A DNA stretch of 64,000 nt from Streptomyces sp. MNU76 (GTDB lineage Bacteria > Actinomycetota > Actinomycetes > Streptomycetales > Streptomycetaceae), in the NCBI RefSeq assembly GCF_020982545.1, contig NZ_JAJKLK010000008.1:1-64000 (forward strand), read 5' to 3'. How positions within the stretch are numbered: position 1 is the first letter of the stretch; the number at the start of each line of letters is the position of its first letter. The translations under genes were made by a program, and so were the position numbers. Shown piece by piece: positions 1-8,058 of the stretch. The notes under the pieces are model-generated. The model was not told the origin of the DNA and did not search any database. It saw only the letters and a list, made by a program, of their open reading frames with translations.

Positions 1-2
1 TG

Positions 3-659
3 CTGGGCGTCGCGCTGAAGCTGATGACCGGGCTGAGCCTGTGGAAGTTCGTCCGCTACACCCGGGCGGAGATGCTGCTCGCGCTCGGTACGGCCTCCAG
101 TGAGTCCGTCATGCCGCGCATGATGCAGAAGCTGAGGCAGGCCGGAGCCCGTGACGACGCCGTGGGACTGGTGCTGCCCACCGGGTACTCCTTCAACCTG
201 GACGGCGCGTCCATCTACCTCTCCATCGGCACCCTGTTCATCGCGCAGGCCGTGGGAGTGGACCTCAGTCTGAGCCAGCAGGTCACCGTCATCCTGGTCC
301 TCATGCTGACCAGCAAGGGCATGGCGGGCATCCCCGGTTCGGCCTTCCTCGCACTGTCGGCGACCGCCGCCTCGCTCGGCGCCATCCCGGCCGGTGCCGT
401 CGCCCTCCTCCTGGGGGTCGACCGCATCATGGACTCGATGCGCGTCGCCACCAACCTGCTCGGCAACTGTGTCGCCGTCTTCGCGGTCTCGAAGTGGGAA
501 GGCGCGCTGGACACCGACCGGGCCAAGAGGATGCTCGACGGCGAGATCGAGTTCGTGGAGGAGGACGACGACGAGATCGAGTTCGTGGAGGACGGCGACG
601 CGTCCGGGACCACTTCCGCGAAGCCCGAGGCTCCCGCTCTCTCCAAAGCGGAGGCTTGA
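3..659 (+). CDS. dctA: C4-dicarboxylate symporter DctA, C-terminal part
   Basis: The C-terminal 218 residues of a DAACS-family dicarboxylate/cation symporter; the 5' part lies outside the window and the frame is open from base 3. Visible family motifs are GTASSES (fragment residues 29-35), PTGYSFNLDG, SKGMAGIPGS and the last helix segment DRIMDSMRVATNLLGN. Known role: uptake of succinate, fumarate and malate across the cytoplasmic membrane. After the membrane domain there is an acidic tail with a duplicated EIEFVE block. A strong hairpin follows the stop codon. Identification is firm; substrate is inferred from the family. Confidence 0.93.
   Translation: MGVALKLMTGLSLWKFVRYTRAEMLLALGTASSESVMPRMMQKLRQAGARDDAVGLVLPTGYSFNLDGASIYLSIGTLFIAQAVGVDLSLSQQVTVILVLMLTSKGMAGIPGSAFLALSATAASLGAIPAGAVALLLGVDRIMDSMRVATNLLGNCVAVFAVSKWEGALDTDRAKRMLDGEIEFVEEDDDEIEFVEDGDASGTTSAKPEAPALSKAEA
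543..590 (+). repeat. 18-bp direct repeat inside the dctA tail
   Basis: The 18-bp unit starting GAGATCGAGTTC occurs perfectly at 543-560 and 573-590, separated by 12 bp of Glu/Asp codons. It encodes two EIEFVE blocks in the acidic cytoplasmic tail and looks like a local duplication. Confidence 0.85.
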
Positions 660-694
660 TCTCTCCTGCTCCACACTCCCCACACTCCGCATAG

Positions 695-740
695 AAAGGG
701 CCCGGCGCAGAACTCCGCAGAACTCCGTGCCGGGCCCTTT
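695..740. terminator. Hairpin terminator between dctA and marR-type gene
   Basis: A perfect 12-bp inverted repeat (695-706 with 729-740, AAAGGGCCCGGC) sits between two convergent genes. It ends in TTT on one strand and AAA precedes it on the other, so it could terminate both transcripts. Confidence 0.85.
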
Positions 741-766
741 CGTGTACGCCTGTTCAGCGCTGCCGC

Positions 767-1222
767 TCAGCAGCGCCGCTCCGCCGTCGGCGCGCCGTCG
801 ACCAGCGTGTCGAGCAAGCCTTCGAGCACCCCCCGCTGATCGTCCGACAGCGGCGCCAGGATCTCCTCCGCCGCCGAGCGGCGCGCGTGGTGCAGCTCCT
901 GCAGGACCTTGAGGCCCTCGTCCGTGACCTCTATCCGGATGACTCGCCGGTTGGTGGGATCGGGCGCCCGGCGCACCCGCCCGCTCTCCTCCAGCGCGTC
1001 GACCAGGGTCGTCACGGCCCGCGGCACGACCTCCAGCCGCTCGGCGAGATCGGCCATCCGCGGCGGCGTGTCGTAGTGGGCGAGGGCGCGCAGCAATCGC
1101 GACTGCGCCGGGGTGATCTCCAACCCGCTCTGCTGGAGATGGCGCTTCTGGATGCGGTGCACACGGCGGGTGAGCCGCAGCAACTGCTCGGCGAGCGGTC
1201 CGTCGCCGTCGGGGTCGGTCAT
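767..1222 (-). CDS. MarR-family transcriptional regulator
   Basis: A 151-residue winged-helix regulator with the MarR layout: N-terminal helix, HTH at about residues 55-80, wing with the DPTNRR turn near 88-93, and a C-terminal dimerisation helix. It is divergent from an ABC exporter gene 136 bp away, and a perfect palindrome lies between them. Known MarR proteins repress adjacent efflux genes until a small-molecule ligand binds; control of the exporter is inferred from this arrangement. Confidence 0.92.
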   Translation of the reverse strand: MTDPDGDGPLAEQLLRLTRRVHRIQKRHLQQSGLEITPAQSRLLRALAHYDTPPRMADLAERLEVVPRAVTTLVDALEESGRVRRAPDPTNRRVIRIEVTDEGLKVLQELHHARRSAAEEILAPLSDDQRGVLEGLLDTLVDGAPTAERRC

Positions 1223-1248
1223 ACCGGGAACAGTATCAGGACGATGTT

Positions 1249-1271
1249 CATTGTGAGTATAGGTAACAATG
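1249..1271. promoter_or_regulatory. Candidate MarR operator
   Basis: A perfect inverted repeat CATTGT-N11-ACAATG lies between the divergent MarR and ABC exporter genes. It is AT-rich against its surroundings, and its size suits a MarR dimer. Binding is inferred. Confidence 0.6.
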
Positions 1272-1358
1272 AGCTAGGCTCCGCAAGGTTCGGAAGTCGT
1301 CCTCGTCATCACGACTCACCTCGCACCTCCCCATCCGCGTCACCTCCCGTAGGAGCCC

Positions 1359-3281
1359 ATGCATCCCGACCACGAACCCACCCGGGCGCCGTCCGCCGAC
1401 ACACGCGACCAGCCCCGACAGGTGCGCCGCATCCTGAAGCTCTTTCGCCCCTACCGGGGTCGGCTCGCGATCGTCGGACTCCTCGTCGGCGCCGCGTCGC
1501 TCGCGTCGGTCGCCACGCCCTTCCTCCTCAAGGAGATCCTCGACACCGCGATCCCCGAGGGCCGCACCGGGCTGCTGAGCCTGCTGGCCCTCGGAATGAT
1601 CCTGAGCGCCGTCCTGACCAGTATCTTCGGTGTCCTGCAGACGCTGATCTCCACGACCGTCGGCCAGCGGGTCATGCACGATCTGCGCACCGCCGTCTAC
1701 GGCCGACTGCAGCGGATGTCGCTCGCCTTCTTCACCCGGACCCGGACGGGTGAGGTCCAGTCCCGCATCGCCAACGACATCGGCGGTATGCAGGCGACCG
1801 TCACCTCCACGGCCACCTCCCTGGTGTCCAACACCACCAGTGTGGTCGCCACCGTAGTCGCGATGGTCGCCCTGGACTGGCGGCTCACGGTGGTCACCCT
1901 GCTCCTGCTGCCGCTCTTCGTGTGGATAAGCCGCCGGGTCGGAGACGAGCGCAAGAAGATCACCACCCAGCGGCAGAACCAGATGGCCGCCATGGCCGCG
2001 ACGGTCACCGAGTCGCTCTCCGTCAGCGGCATCCTGCTCGGACGCACCATGGGCCGCGCCGACTCGCTCACCAAGTCCTTCGCCGAGGAGTCCGAGGGGC
2101 TCGTCGACCTGGAGGTCAGGGCCAACATGGCCGGGCGCTGGCGCATGGCCATCATCACCGTCGTCATGGCCGCCATGCCGGCCGTCATCTACTGGACCGC
2201 CGGCATCGCGCTCCAGCTCGGCGGCCCGTCCGTCTCCGTCGGCACGCTCGTCGCCTTCGTCTCGCTGCAGCAGAACCTGTTCCGGCCGACCGTCAGCCTG
2301 CTGTCCACGGGTGTCCAGATCCAGGCCTCGCTCGCCCTCTTCCAGCGGATCTTCGAGTACCTCGACCTGCCGATCGACATCACCGAGTCCGAGCACCCGG
2401 TCCACCTCGACCGGATCAAGGGCGAACTCCGCTTCGAGAACGTCGAGTTCCGCTACGACGCGGACGGCCCTGGCGGCCCCGGCAGCCCCGGTGGCCTCAG
2501 CAAGAACGGCGGCCCCGGCAGTCCCGGCGGCTCCGGCGGCGAAGCGAAGCCGCGCCCCATCCTCGACGGCATCGACCTGACCGTTCCGGCAGGCGGCAGT
2601 CTCGCCGTCGTCGGGCCGACCGGTGCCGGCAAGTCCACGCTCGGCGCGCTGGTGCCGAGGCTGTACGACGTCACGGGCGGCCGGGTCACCCTCGACGGCG
2701 TCGATGTCCGCGACCTGGACTTCGACACGCTGGCCCGAGGTATCGGCGTCGTCTCGCAGGAGACGTACCTCTTCCATGCCTCGGTCGCCGACAACCTGCG
2801 CTTCGCCAAGCCGGACGCCACCGACGAGGAGCTGTACGCCGCCGCGCGGGCGGCCCAGATCCACGACCACATCGCGGCCCTGCCCGACGGCTACGACACC
2901 GTCGTCGGTGAGCGCGGCCACCGCTTCTCCGGCGGGGAGAAGCAGCGGCTCGCCATCGCCCGGACCATCCTGCGCGACCCGCCGGTCCTCATCCTGGACG
3001 AGGCGACCAGCGCGCTGGACACCCGTACCGAGCATGCGGTGCAGGAGGCCATCGACGCCCTCTCCGCCAACCGCACCACCGTCACCATCGCGCACCGGCT
3101 CTCCACCGTCCGCGGTGCCGACCAGATCGTCGTGCTCGACTCCGGGCGTGCCGTCGAGCGCGGTACGCACGAGGAACTGCTGGAGAGCGGTGGGCGGTAC
3201 GCGGCGCTGGTCCGGAGGGACGCGCGGCTGAAGCCGGCCCGGGAAGTGGCCAAGGTGCCGAAACTGGAGCCGACAAGATGA
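1359..3281 (+). CDS. ABC exporter, fused permease and ATPase
   Basis: A 640-residue half-transporter: six-helix ABC exporter membrane domain (about residues 30-310) followed by an ATPase domain. Seen in the ATPase: Walker A GPTGAGKST at 419-427, signature FSGGEKQ at 523-529, Walker B VLILDEAT at 543-550, then the H-loop IAHRLST. Homodimeric export of drugs or lipids is typical of the family; the substrate is unknown. Unusual: a Gly/Pro/Ser-rich insertion (about residues 368-397) just upstream of the conserved ILDGIDL strand. A divergent MarR gene and palindrome suggest drug-inducible expression. Confidence 0.92.
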   Translation: MHPDHEPTRAPSADTRDQPRQVRRILKLFRPYRGRLAIVGLLVGAASLASVATPFLLKEILDTAIPEGRTGLLSLLALGMILSAVLTSIFGVLQTLISTTVGQRVMHDLRTAVYGRLQRMSLAFFTRTRTGEVQSRIANDIGGMQATVTSTATSLVSNTTSVVATVVAMVALDWRLTVVTLLLLPLFVWISRRVGDERKKITTQRQNQMAAMAATVTESLSVSGILLGRTMGRADSLTKSFAEESEGLVDLEVRANMAGRWRMAIITVVMAAMPAVIYWTAGIALQLGGPSVSVGTLVAFVSLQQNLFRPTVSLLSTGVQIQASLALFQRIFEYLDLPIDITESEHPVHLDRIKGELRFENVEFRYDADGPGGPGSPGGLSKNGGPGSPGGSGGEAKPRPILDGIDLTVPAGGSLAVVGPTGAGKSTLGALVPRLYDVTGGRVTLDGVDVRDLDFDTLARGIGVVSQETYLFHASVADNLRFAKPDATDEELYAAARAAQIHDHIAALPDGYDTVVGERGHRFSGGEKQRLAIARTILRDPPVLILDEATSALDTRTEHAVQEAIDALSANRTTVTIAHRLSTVRGADQIVVLDSGRAVERGTHEELLESGGRYAALVRRDARLKPAREVAKVPKLEPTR

Positions 3282-3314
3282 AGATATGCCGGGTTATGCC
3301 GGTTTTGAAGTGAT

Positions 3315-3336
3315 ATGCGGGTTACCGTGCCCGCAT
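3315..3336. other. Hairpin covering the start of the MltG-like gene
   Basis: A perfect 7-bp inverted repeat (ATGCGGG 3315-3321, CCCGCAT 3330-3336) with an 8-nt loop. Its right arm contains the first two bases of the ATG at 3335. If transcribed, it could occlude initiation there and favour the ATG at 3341; it could also be a promoter-proximal operator. Confidence 0.4.
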
Positions 3337-4231
3337 GCAGATGAACACTTCGCCACGGAGCACGATTCGACTGACGCGTCGGGGCCGGACCGCCCTCATC
3401 GCGGCCGGGGCCGTCGTGGCGGCCACCGCCGTGGCGGTGCCGCTGCTGAGCGTGGGGGGAGGGGGCGGCGCGGACGAGCGCCCGACGTCCCTGGTGATCC
3501 CGGAGGGCTGGCGCTCCGGCCAGGTCTACGAAGCCGTCGACAAGGCCCTCGCGCTGCCCGCCGGATCCACCCGGAAGTCGCTGTCCAAGGCCAGCCTGAT
3601 GCTGCCCGACGACGCCGAGGGCAACCCGGAGGGCTATCTCTTCCCGGCGACGTATCCGCTGCGGGAGAAGTCGACTTCCGAGTCCCTGCTGGCGGTCATG
3701 GTCGAGACCGCGAACAAGAAGTTCAACGGCGGCCAGGTCACGGCCGGGGCCCAGCGCAACGCGATGAACGTCTACCAGGCGGTCACCATCGCGAGCATCA
3801 TCCAGGCCGAGGCGGCCACCGAGGAGGACATGGGCCGGGTGGCCCGGGTCATCTTCAACCGGCTGGAGCGCGGGATGCCGCTGCAGATGGACTCCACCAT
3901 CAACTACGCCCTGAACCGCTCCACGCTGAACACCACCGTCGACGACACGAAGTTCGACAGCCCCTACAACTCGTACCGGCGTATGGGGCTGCCGCCCACC
4001 CCGATCGCCAACCCGGGTGAGGCGGCGATGCGTGCGGCTGTCAACCCGACGTCCGGCGACTGGCTGTACTTCGTCACGGTCAAGCCGGGCGACACCCGCT
4101 TCACGGCGAACTACCAGGAACACCTGCGCAACGTCGCCGAGTTCAACCAGAACCGCAGGAAGGCGGCGTCACCGGGGGCCGGGGCGGTCAGCGGATCACC
4201 CTCGGCCTCGACCTCACCCGCGACCGGCTGA
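3335..4231 (+). CDS. MltG/YceG-like endolytic transglycosylase
   Basis: A 298-residue membrane-anchored protein: short cytoplasmic N-terminus, one TM segment (about residues 21-41), a poly-Gly linker, then an MltG/YceG domain. The family core is present: IASIIQAEA with the presumed catalytic Glu, VIFNRLERGMPLQMDST, and the C-terminal PTPIANPG motif. Known MltG cleaves nascent glycan strands. This copy is short and lacks an obvious LysM-like region, so it may be an accessory paralogue. ATG 3335 or ATG 3341 are both possible starts; no clear Shine-Dalgarno was seen. Confidence 0.85.
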   Translation: MQMNTSPRSTIRLTRRGRTALIAAGAVVAATAVAVPLLSVGGGGGADERPTSLVIPEGWRSGQVYEAVDKALALPAGSTRKSLSKASLMLPDDAEGNPEGYLFPATYPLREKSTSESLLAVMVETANKKFNGGQVTAGAQRNAMNVYQAVTIASIIQAEAATEEDMGRVARVIFNRLERGMPLQMDSTINYALNRSTLNTTVDDTKFDSPYNSYRRMGLPPTPIANPGEAAMRAAVNPTSGDWLYFVTVKPGDTRFTANYQEHLRNVAEFNQNRRKAASPGAGAVSGSPSASTSPATG

Positions 4232-4233
4232 AC

Positions 4234-4267
4234 CGAGAGGTCGGCCGAGCCGAGAGGGCGGCCGAGC
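4234..4267. repeat. 17-bp tandem duplication
   Basis: Two adjacent 17-bp units (4234-4250 and 4251-4267) differ at one base. They lie just after the MltG-like gene, in the gap before the convergent flavoprotein gene. Confidence 0.7.
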
Positions 4268-4295
4268 TGAGAGCCCCGGCCGGCCGGTCGGGATG

Positions 4296-5372
4296 TCAGG
4301 CGGCGGCCGGTTCGTTCGCCAGGAGCCGCCGGATGTCCCGTACGGCCGCACGGCCGGCCCGATTGGCGCCGATCGTGCTCGCCGAGGGGCCGTAGCCGAC
4401 CAGGTGGATGCGGGGGTCGGTGACCGCTTGGGTGCCGTCGACGCGGATGCCACCACCGGGCTCGCGCAGCCGCAACGGGGCCAGGTGGTCGACGGCGGCG
4501 CGGAAACCGGTCGCCCAGAGGATGACGTCGGCGTCCACCCGACGACCGTCGTCCCACTCCACGCCGTCGGGGGTGATCCGGTCGAACATCGCCAACCGCT
4601 CCAGGACGCCGTCCGCGATGCCCTGCCGGATCGTGTCGTTGAGCGGCAGCCCCGTCACCGACACGACACTCCTCGGCGGCAGCCCCTGCCGCACCCGCTC
4701 CTCCACCAGGGCGACCGCGGCCCGTCCCGCACCCTCGTCGAACGGTCCCTCGCGGAACACGGGCGGACGCCTCGTCACCCAGGTCGTCGCGGCGGCGTAC
4801 GGCGCGATCTCCAGCAGGTGCTGGGTCCCGGACGCGCCTCCGCCGACGACGATCACCCGAAGGCCGGCGAACTCCTCCGGTCCGGGGTACTGGGCGGTGT
4901 GCAACTGCCGTCCCCGGAAGGTCTCCTGTCCCGGGTAGCGCGGCCAGAACGGCCGGTCCCACGTCCCCGTCGCATTGACCAGCGCCCGTGTCGACCACGA
5001 ACCGTCCGAGGTCTCGACGACCAGCCGCCCGCCCTCGCTCTCCCGCACCGCGCGGACGTCCACGGGGCGCCGTACCCGCAGGTCGAAGGTGCGTTCGTAG
5101 GCGGCGAAGTACTCCCCGACGACCTCGGAGGACGGCCGGTCCGGATCGGCTCCCGTCAGCTCCATACCGGGCAGCGCGTGCATCCCGTGCACCTTGCCGT
5201 ACGTCAGCGACGGCCAGCGGAACTGCCAGGCGCCGCCCGGCGCGGGGGAGTGGTCCAGCACCACGAAGTCGCGCTCCGGCTCGAAACCGGTGCGGCGCAG
5301 GTGATAGGCACCGGCCAGACCTCCCTGGCCGGCACCTATGACGACCACCTCGACCTCACGCATGTCGTTCAT
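4296..5372 (-). CDS. FAD/NADPH-dependent monooxygenase-like flavoprotein
   Basis: A 358-residue two-dinucleotide-binding flavoprotein of the FMO/CzcO type. The FAD motif GAGQGG is at residues 13-18; a second Rossmann motif VVGGGASG lies mid-protein; ILWATGF is the usual third signature. Members oxygenate or reduce small molecules using NADPH; the substrate is unknown. Its ATG overlaps the TGA of an upstream ABC-ATPase relic (ATGA), so it was probably co-translated with a now-broken transport gene. No intact upstream gene remains in the unit. Confidence 0.88.
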   Translation of the reverse strand: MNDMREVEVVVIGAGQGGLAGAYHLRRTGFEPERDFVVLDHSPAPGGAWQFRWPSLTYGKVHGMHALPGMELTGADPDRPSSEVVGEYFAAYERTFDLRVRRPVDVRAVRESEGGRLVVETSDGSWSTRALVNATGTWDRPFWPRYPGQETFRGRQLHTAQYPGPEEFAGLRVIVVGGGASGTQHLLEIAPYAAATTWVTRRPPVFREGPFDEGAGRAAVALVEERVRQGLPPRSVVSVTGLPLNDTIRQGIADGVLERLAMFDRITPDGVEWDDGRRVDADVILWATGFRAAVDHLAPLRLREPGGGIRVDGTQAVTDPRIHLVGYGPSASTIGANRAGRAAVRDIRRLLANEPAAA

Positions 5373-5885
5373 GCTTCTACCAACGGGGAGAGGGTGCCGG
5401 ATCTTCCCGGGGGTCCTGCCGCCGTGGTGGCCGGCCGTTCCAGGAGCTGTCCGAGCAGCTCGGCGAAGCGGGGGTCGGTGAGGTCACGGGGTCGCCCCAG
5501 GCCGACCGGTGTCTCGTACGCGATGACGCCCGCGTCCATCACCAGGACACGGTCGGCGAGCAGTAACGCGTCCTCGACGTCCTGCGTGGCGAGGAGCACA
5601 GCTCAGCCGTGCCGCTGCCACAACTCGCTCACCCGACGCCGCACCCTGCCACGGGCCGCGCCGTCGAGCCCGTCGAACGGCTCGTCGATGAGCAGCAGTT
5701 CGGGTCATGTCGCGGTCGAGCCCGGCGAGGACACGGAGCAGAGTGGACCGGCCGCAGCCGTCGCGGCCCAGCAGGGCCACGAACTCGCCGTACTGGACGT
5801 GGAGTCGGTGCCCGCCGATGACGGCTCGGCCGCCGAAGGAACGGGTGAGGCCTTCTACGTGCACGGCGTGGCGCGCGGATGCCAT
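5369..5885 (-). pseudogene. Decayed ABC importer ATPase (SsuB/nitrate type)
   Basis: Read from the ATG ending at 5885, the N-terminus matches an SsuB/TauB-like ATPase, but Walker A reads GRDGCGRST (Lys changed to Arg). The sequence then jumps near 5706 into another frame at LLLIDEPFDGLD, so about 75 codons including the Q-loop and LSGGQ signature are missing. A TGA interrupts at 5603-5605. The H-loop His is Gln (ATQDVEDA). The tail ends by overlapping the flavoprotein start. Deletion, frameshift, nonsense and two active-site losses together make a pseudogene. Confidence 0.85.
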
Positions 5886-6274
5886 GGCAGCAGCCTTCCG
5901 GGGGACTCCTGTGGCGGGAATCCAGCTCTGGGGAGGGAGGGAGGCGCCCTGCGCGCAATGCCGGCGGCGAAGGTACGTGGGTGCGCGGGAGGTCTTCCGG
6001 GCGCCGGGAACGAAATGAAGAGGCGTCAGCGGCCGCGACGACACGCGGCGAAGGCCACCCGCAGCAGGTCGATGTGACCGCGCGAAGTGAGCAGGGCTGA
6101 ACGCGACATGCGGGGAAGTCAGCCAGCCGGTCCCCACATGGTCAATGGGGTCTCGCGAAGTGGGCGCCGTGTTTCAAGGTGTGGGCCGTTTGCGGGGCGG
6201 CTGGTCACGGCGGCTGGTCACTCCCGCGTCGGAGTGTCCCCGCCGACACCCACTCGGTGCGCGAGGATGGAACC
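5886..6274. other. Non-coding gap
   Basis: 389 bp between the ABC-ATPase relic and the YjbQ gene. No reading frame with family resemblance and no strong hairpin was seen. It should contain the YjbQ promoter and may be a deletion scar of the lost transporter genes. Confidence 0.5.
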
Positions 6275-6697
6275 ATGTCCGATGCCTTCACCACCCGAGT
6301 ACTGAACGTCGCCTCCGGCTCTCGCGAGCGGATCGTCGACCTCACCCGAGACTGCGAGGCGTTCCTCCGCGAGGCCGCGGCCGGCCGGGACGGCCTCCTC
6401 AACGTCTTCGTCCCGCATGCCACGGCCGGCATCGCCATCATCGAGACGGGCGCCGGCAGCGACGACGACCTCCTCGCCGCTCTGCGCACCCTGCTGCCCG
6501 CCGACGACCGCTGGCAGCACCGCCACGGCAGCCCCGGCCACGGCCGCGACCACGTCCTCCCCGCCATCGTCCCGCCCCACGCGACACTGCCGGTCATCGA
6601 CGGCAGGCTGGAACTGGGGACCTGGCAGTCGGTGTGCCTGGTGGACACGAACCGGGACAATCCTGACCGTCTGGTTCGGTTGAGCTTCCTCGGTTAG
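6275..6697 (+). CDS. YjbQ/UPF0047 family protein
   Basis: A 140-residue protein of the YjbQ (secondary thiamine-phosphate synthase enzyme) family. The conserved HATAGIAIIE segment and the later HRHGSPGHGRDHVLPAI and LGTWQSVCLVD stretches carry the family's metal-binding His residues and barrel core. The family can show weak thiamine-phosphate synthase activity; its true role is unclear. The ATG at 6275 gives the standard length. Confidence 0.88.
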   Translation: MSDAFTTRVLNVASGSRERIVDLTRDCEAFLREAAAGRDGLLNVFVPHATAGIAIIETGAGSDDDLLAALRTLLPADDRWQHRHGSPGHGRDHVLPAIVPPHATLPVIDGRLELGTWQSVCLVDTNRDNPDRLVRLSFLG

Positions 6698-6890
6698 GTG
6701 CCCTGGTGGGACTGTAGGGGAAAAGTCCGGCCGCACCGAATGGGGCAAGGAGCGGGGCTGGGGAACTGTTCCCCCTGGGCTTGGCGCGCTTGCTGAATCC
6801 TGCAGGAGGTCTGTCAGCGCCTTCACGGTCGGCTGGCTGCATGCCGACGACCGGGAAGCCTGGAGGGAGCGAGTTTCGGCGTGGAGCAGG

Positions 6891-6942
6891 GCAGCGGCTC
6901 ATAATCCGTCGGCCGTGGGTTCGCGTCCGACCCGCCGCACTC
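6891..6942 (+). pseudogene. 3'-half relic of a tRNA-Met-like gene
   Basis: The stretch resembles the 3' half of an actinobacterial elongator tRNA-Met: an anticodon loop with CAT at 6900-6902 flanked by AGCGG and TCCG, a variable region, a T-arm with GGTTCG, and an acceptor-like CCGCCGCAC. A base is missing from the anticodon stem-loop, the T-loop A is C, and acceptor bases differ. No proper 5' half or D-arm is present. It is probably a decayed tRNA or an old att-site remnant. Judged by eye against remembered tRNAs. Confidence 0.5.
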
Positions 6943-7044
6943 TAGACGTGCTCTGAACTACGGAAACGTTCCTTGAGGGGTGTCGGAGCTCCAACTTCGG
7001 TTCAGAGGATGGAATCCGCTGCTCGTGAGTCCAAGGCCGGACCA

Positions 7045-8058
7045 CTACTGCAGTGCGTGGACCGCGGCTGAGAACACCGGAGGCATGCGGGACGCTGCGG
7101 GGACGATGAGGCGGGCCGTGCCAGGACGGCGGCTCGCGGTCAGCAGGGCTCCGGTCAGCAGTCGGTGGCGTCGGGTCAACCGGGCCCAAGCGCGCTCGTA
7201 CTCCTCCGGTCGCCCGGCGGCCAGGCAGCGGACGGCTGCCCCGGCCGTCGCCAGCGCGAGGGCGATGCCCTCGCCCGTGAGGGCGTCCAGATACCCTGCG
7301 GCGTCGCCGACGAGCAGGACACGGCCGGCGGTTCTGCGCCGCACCCGCTGCCGCAGTGGTCCGGCGCCGCGTACCTCCGTCGCGGCCGGGCCGCGCAGCG
7401 ACGCGGTGAGAGCCGGGAAGGCGGCCAGGTGCTCGTCGTACCCGCGACGCCTGCGGCTGAGGACCGCGACGCCCACCAGGTCGTCGCCGACCGGTGTCAC
7501 ATAGGCCTCGCCGTGCCGGGACCAGTGAACCTCCACGAAGTCCGTCCACGGTTCGACGCGGTAGTGCCGGCGCAGTCCGTAGCGGCCGTGGGGGCGGCCC
7601 GGTAGTTCCAGCCCCAGGCGGCGGCGCACCCGGGAGTGCAGGCCGTCGGCGGCGATCAGCCAACGGGCCGTGATCCCGGCGGCGGTGACCGTGTACGCGC
7701 TCTGGCGCACCTCGCCGATTTTGCCCGGCAGCATGCGCACGCCGAGGCCGAGAGCGCGCTCGTACAAGGCGGAGTGCAGCGTCGTACGGCGGATCCCCAG
7801 CCCGCTGTGGTCGCGGAAGGGCGCTTCGGCCCGGACGGCGCCGTCCACGTAGCGGATGCCGCGCAGTTCGCGGCCACCGGCCTCGACGCCCAGTGCCCGC
7901 AGCGCGGCGACACCGCCGGGCATGACTCCTTCGCCACAGGCCTTGTCCACGGGCCCGGTCCGGGGCTCGACGACGACGGCCTCCAGGCCGGCGAGCGCGG
8001 CATGGATGGCAGTGGCCAGACCGGCCGGCCCACCGCCGGCCACCAGTACGTCGATCAC
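7045..8058 (-). CDS. srsC: FAD-dependent oxygenase/reductase of the phenolic-lipid operon (SrsC-like)
   Basis: A 337-residue flavoprotein of the geranylgeranyl-reductase/PHBH-like fold: FAD motif GGGPAG at residues 8-13, VLLVGDAAGYLDALTGEGI as the second FAD motif. The GTG start overlaps the upstream methyltransferase stop (GTGA). In the S. griseus srs operon the third gene hydroxylates the alkylresorcinol ring; the same gene order here supports that role. A reductase role in lipid tailoring is the alternative. Last gene of the unit. Confidence 0.75.
   Translation of the reverse strand: MIDVLVAGGGPAGLATAIHAALAGLEAVVVEPRTGPVDKACGEGVMPGGVAALRALGVEAGGRELRGIRYVDGAVRAEAPFRDHSGLGIRRTTLHSALYERALGLGVRMLPGKIGEVRQSAYTVTAAGITARWLIAADGLHSRVRRRLGLELPGRPHGRYGLRRHYRVEPWTDFVEVHWSRHGEAYVTPVGDDLVGVAVLSRRRRGYDEHLAAFPALTASLRGPAATEVRGAGPLRQRVRRRTAGRVLLVGDAAGYLDALTGEGIALALATAGAAVRCLAAGRPEEYERAWARLTRRHRLLTGALLTASRRPGTARLIVPAASRMPPVFSAAVHALQ

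Noticed and set aside
1248..3170. 640-codon open frame antisense to the ABC exporter
   Set aside because: Low-complexity Gly/Asp/Val-rich translation typical of a shadow in high-GC DNA; the sense frame has all ABC motifs.
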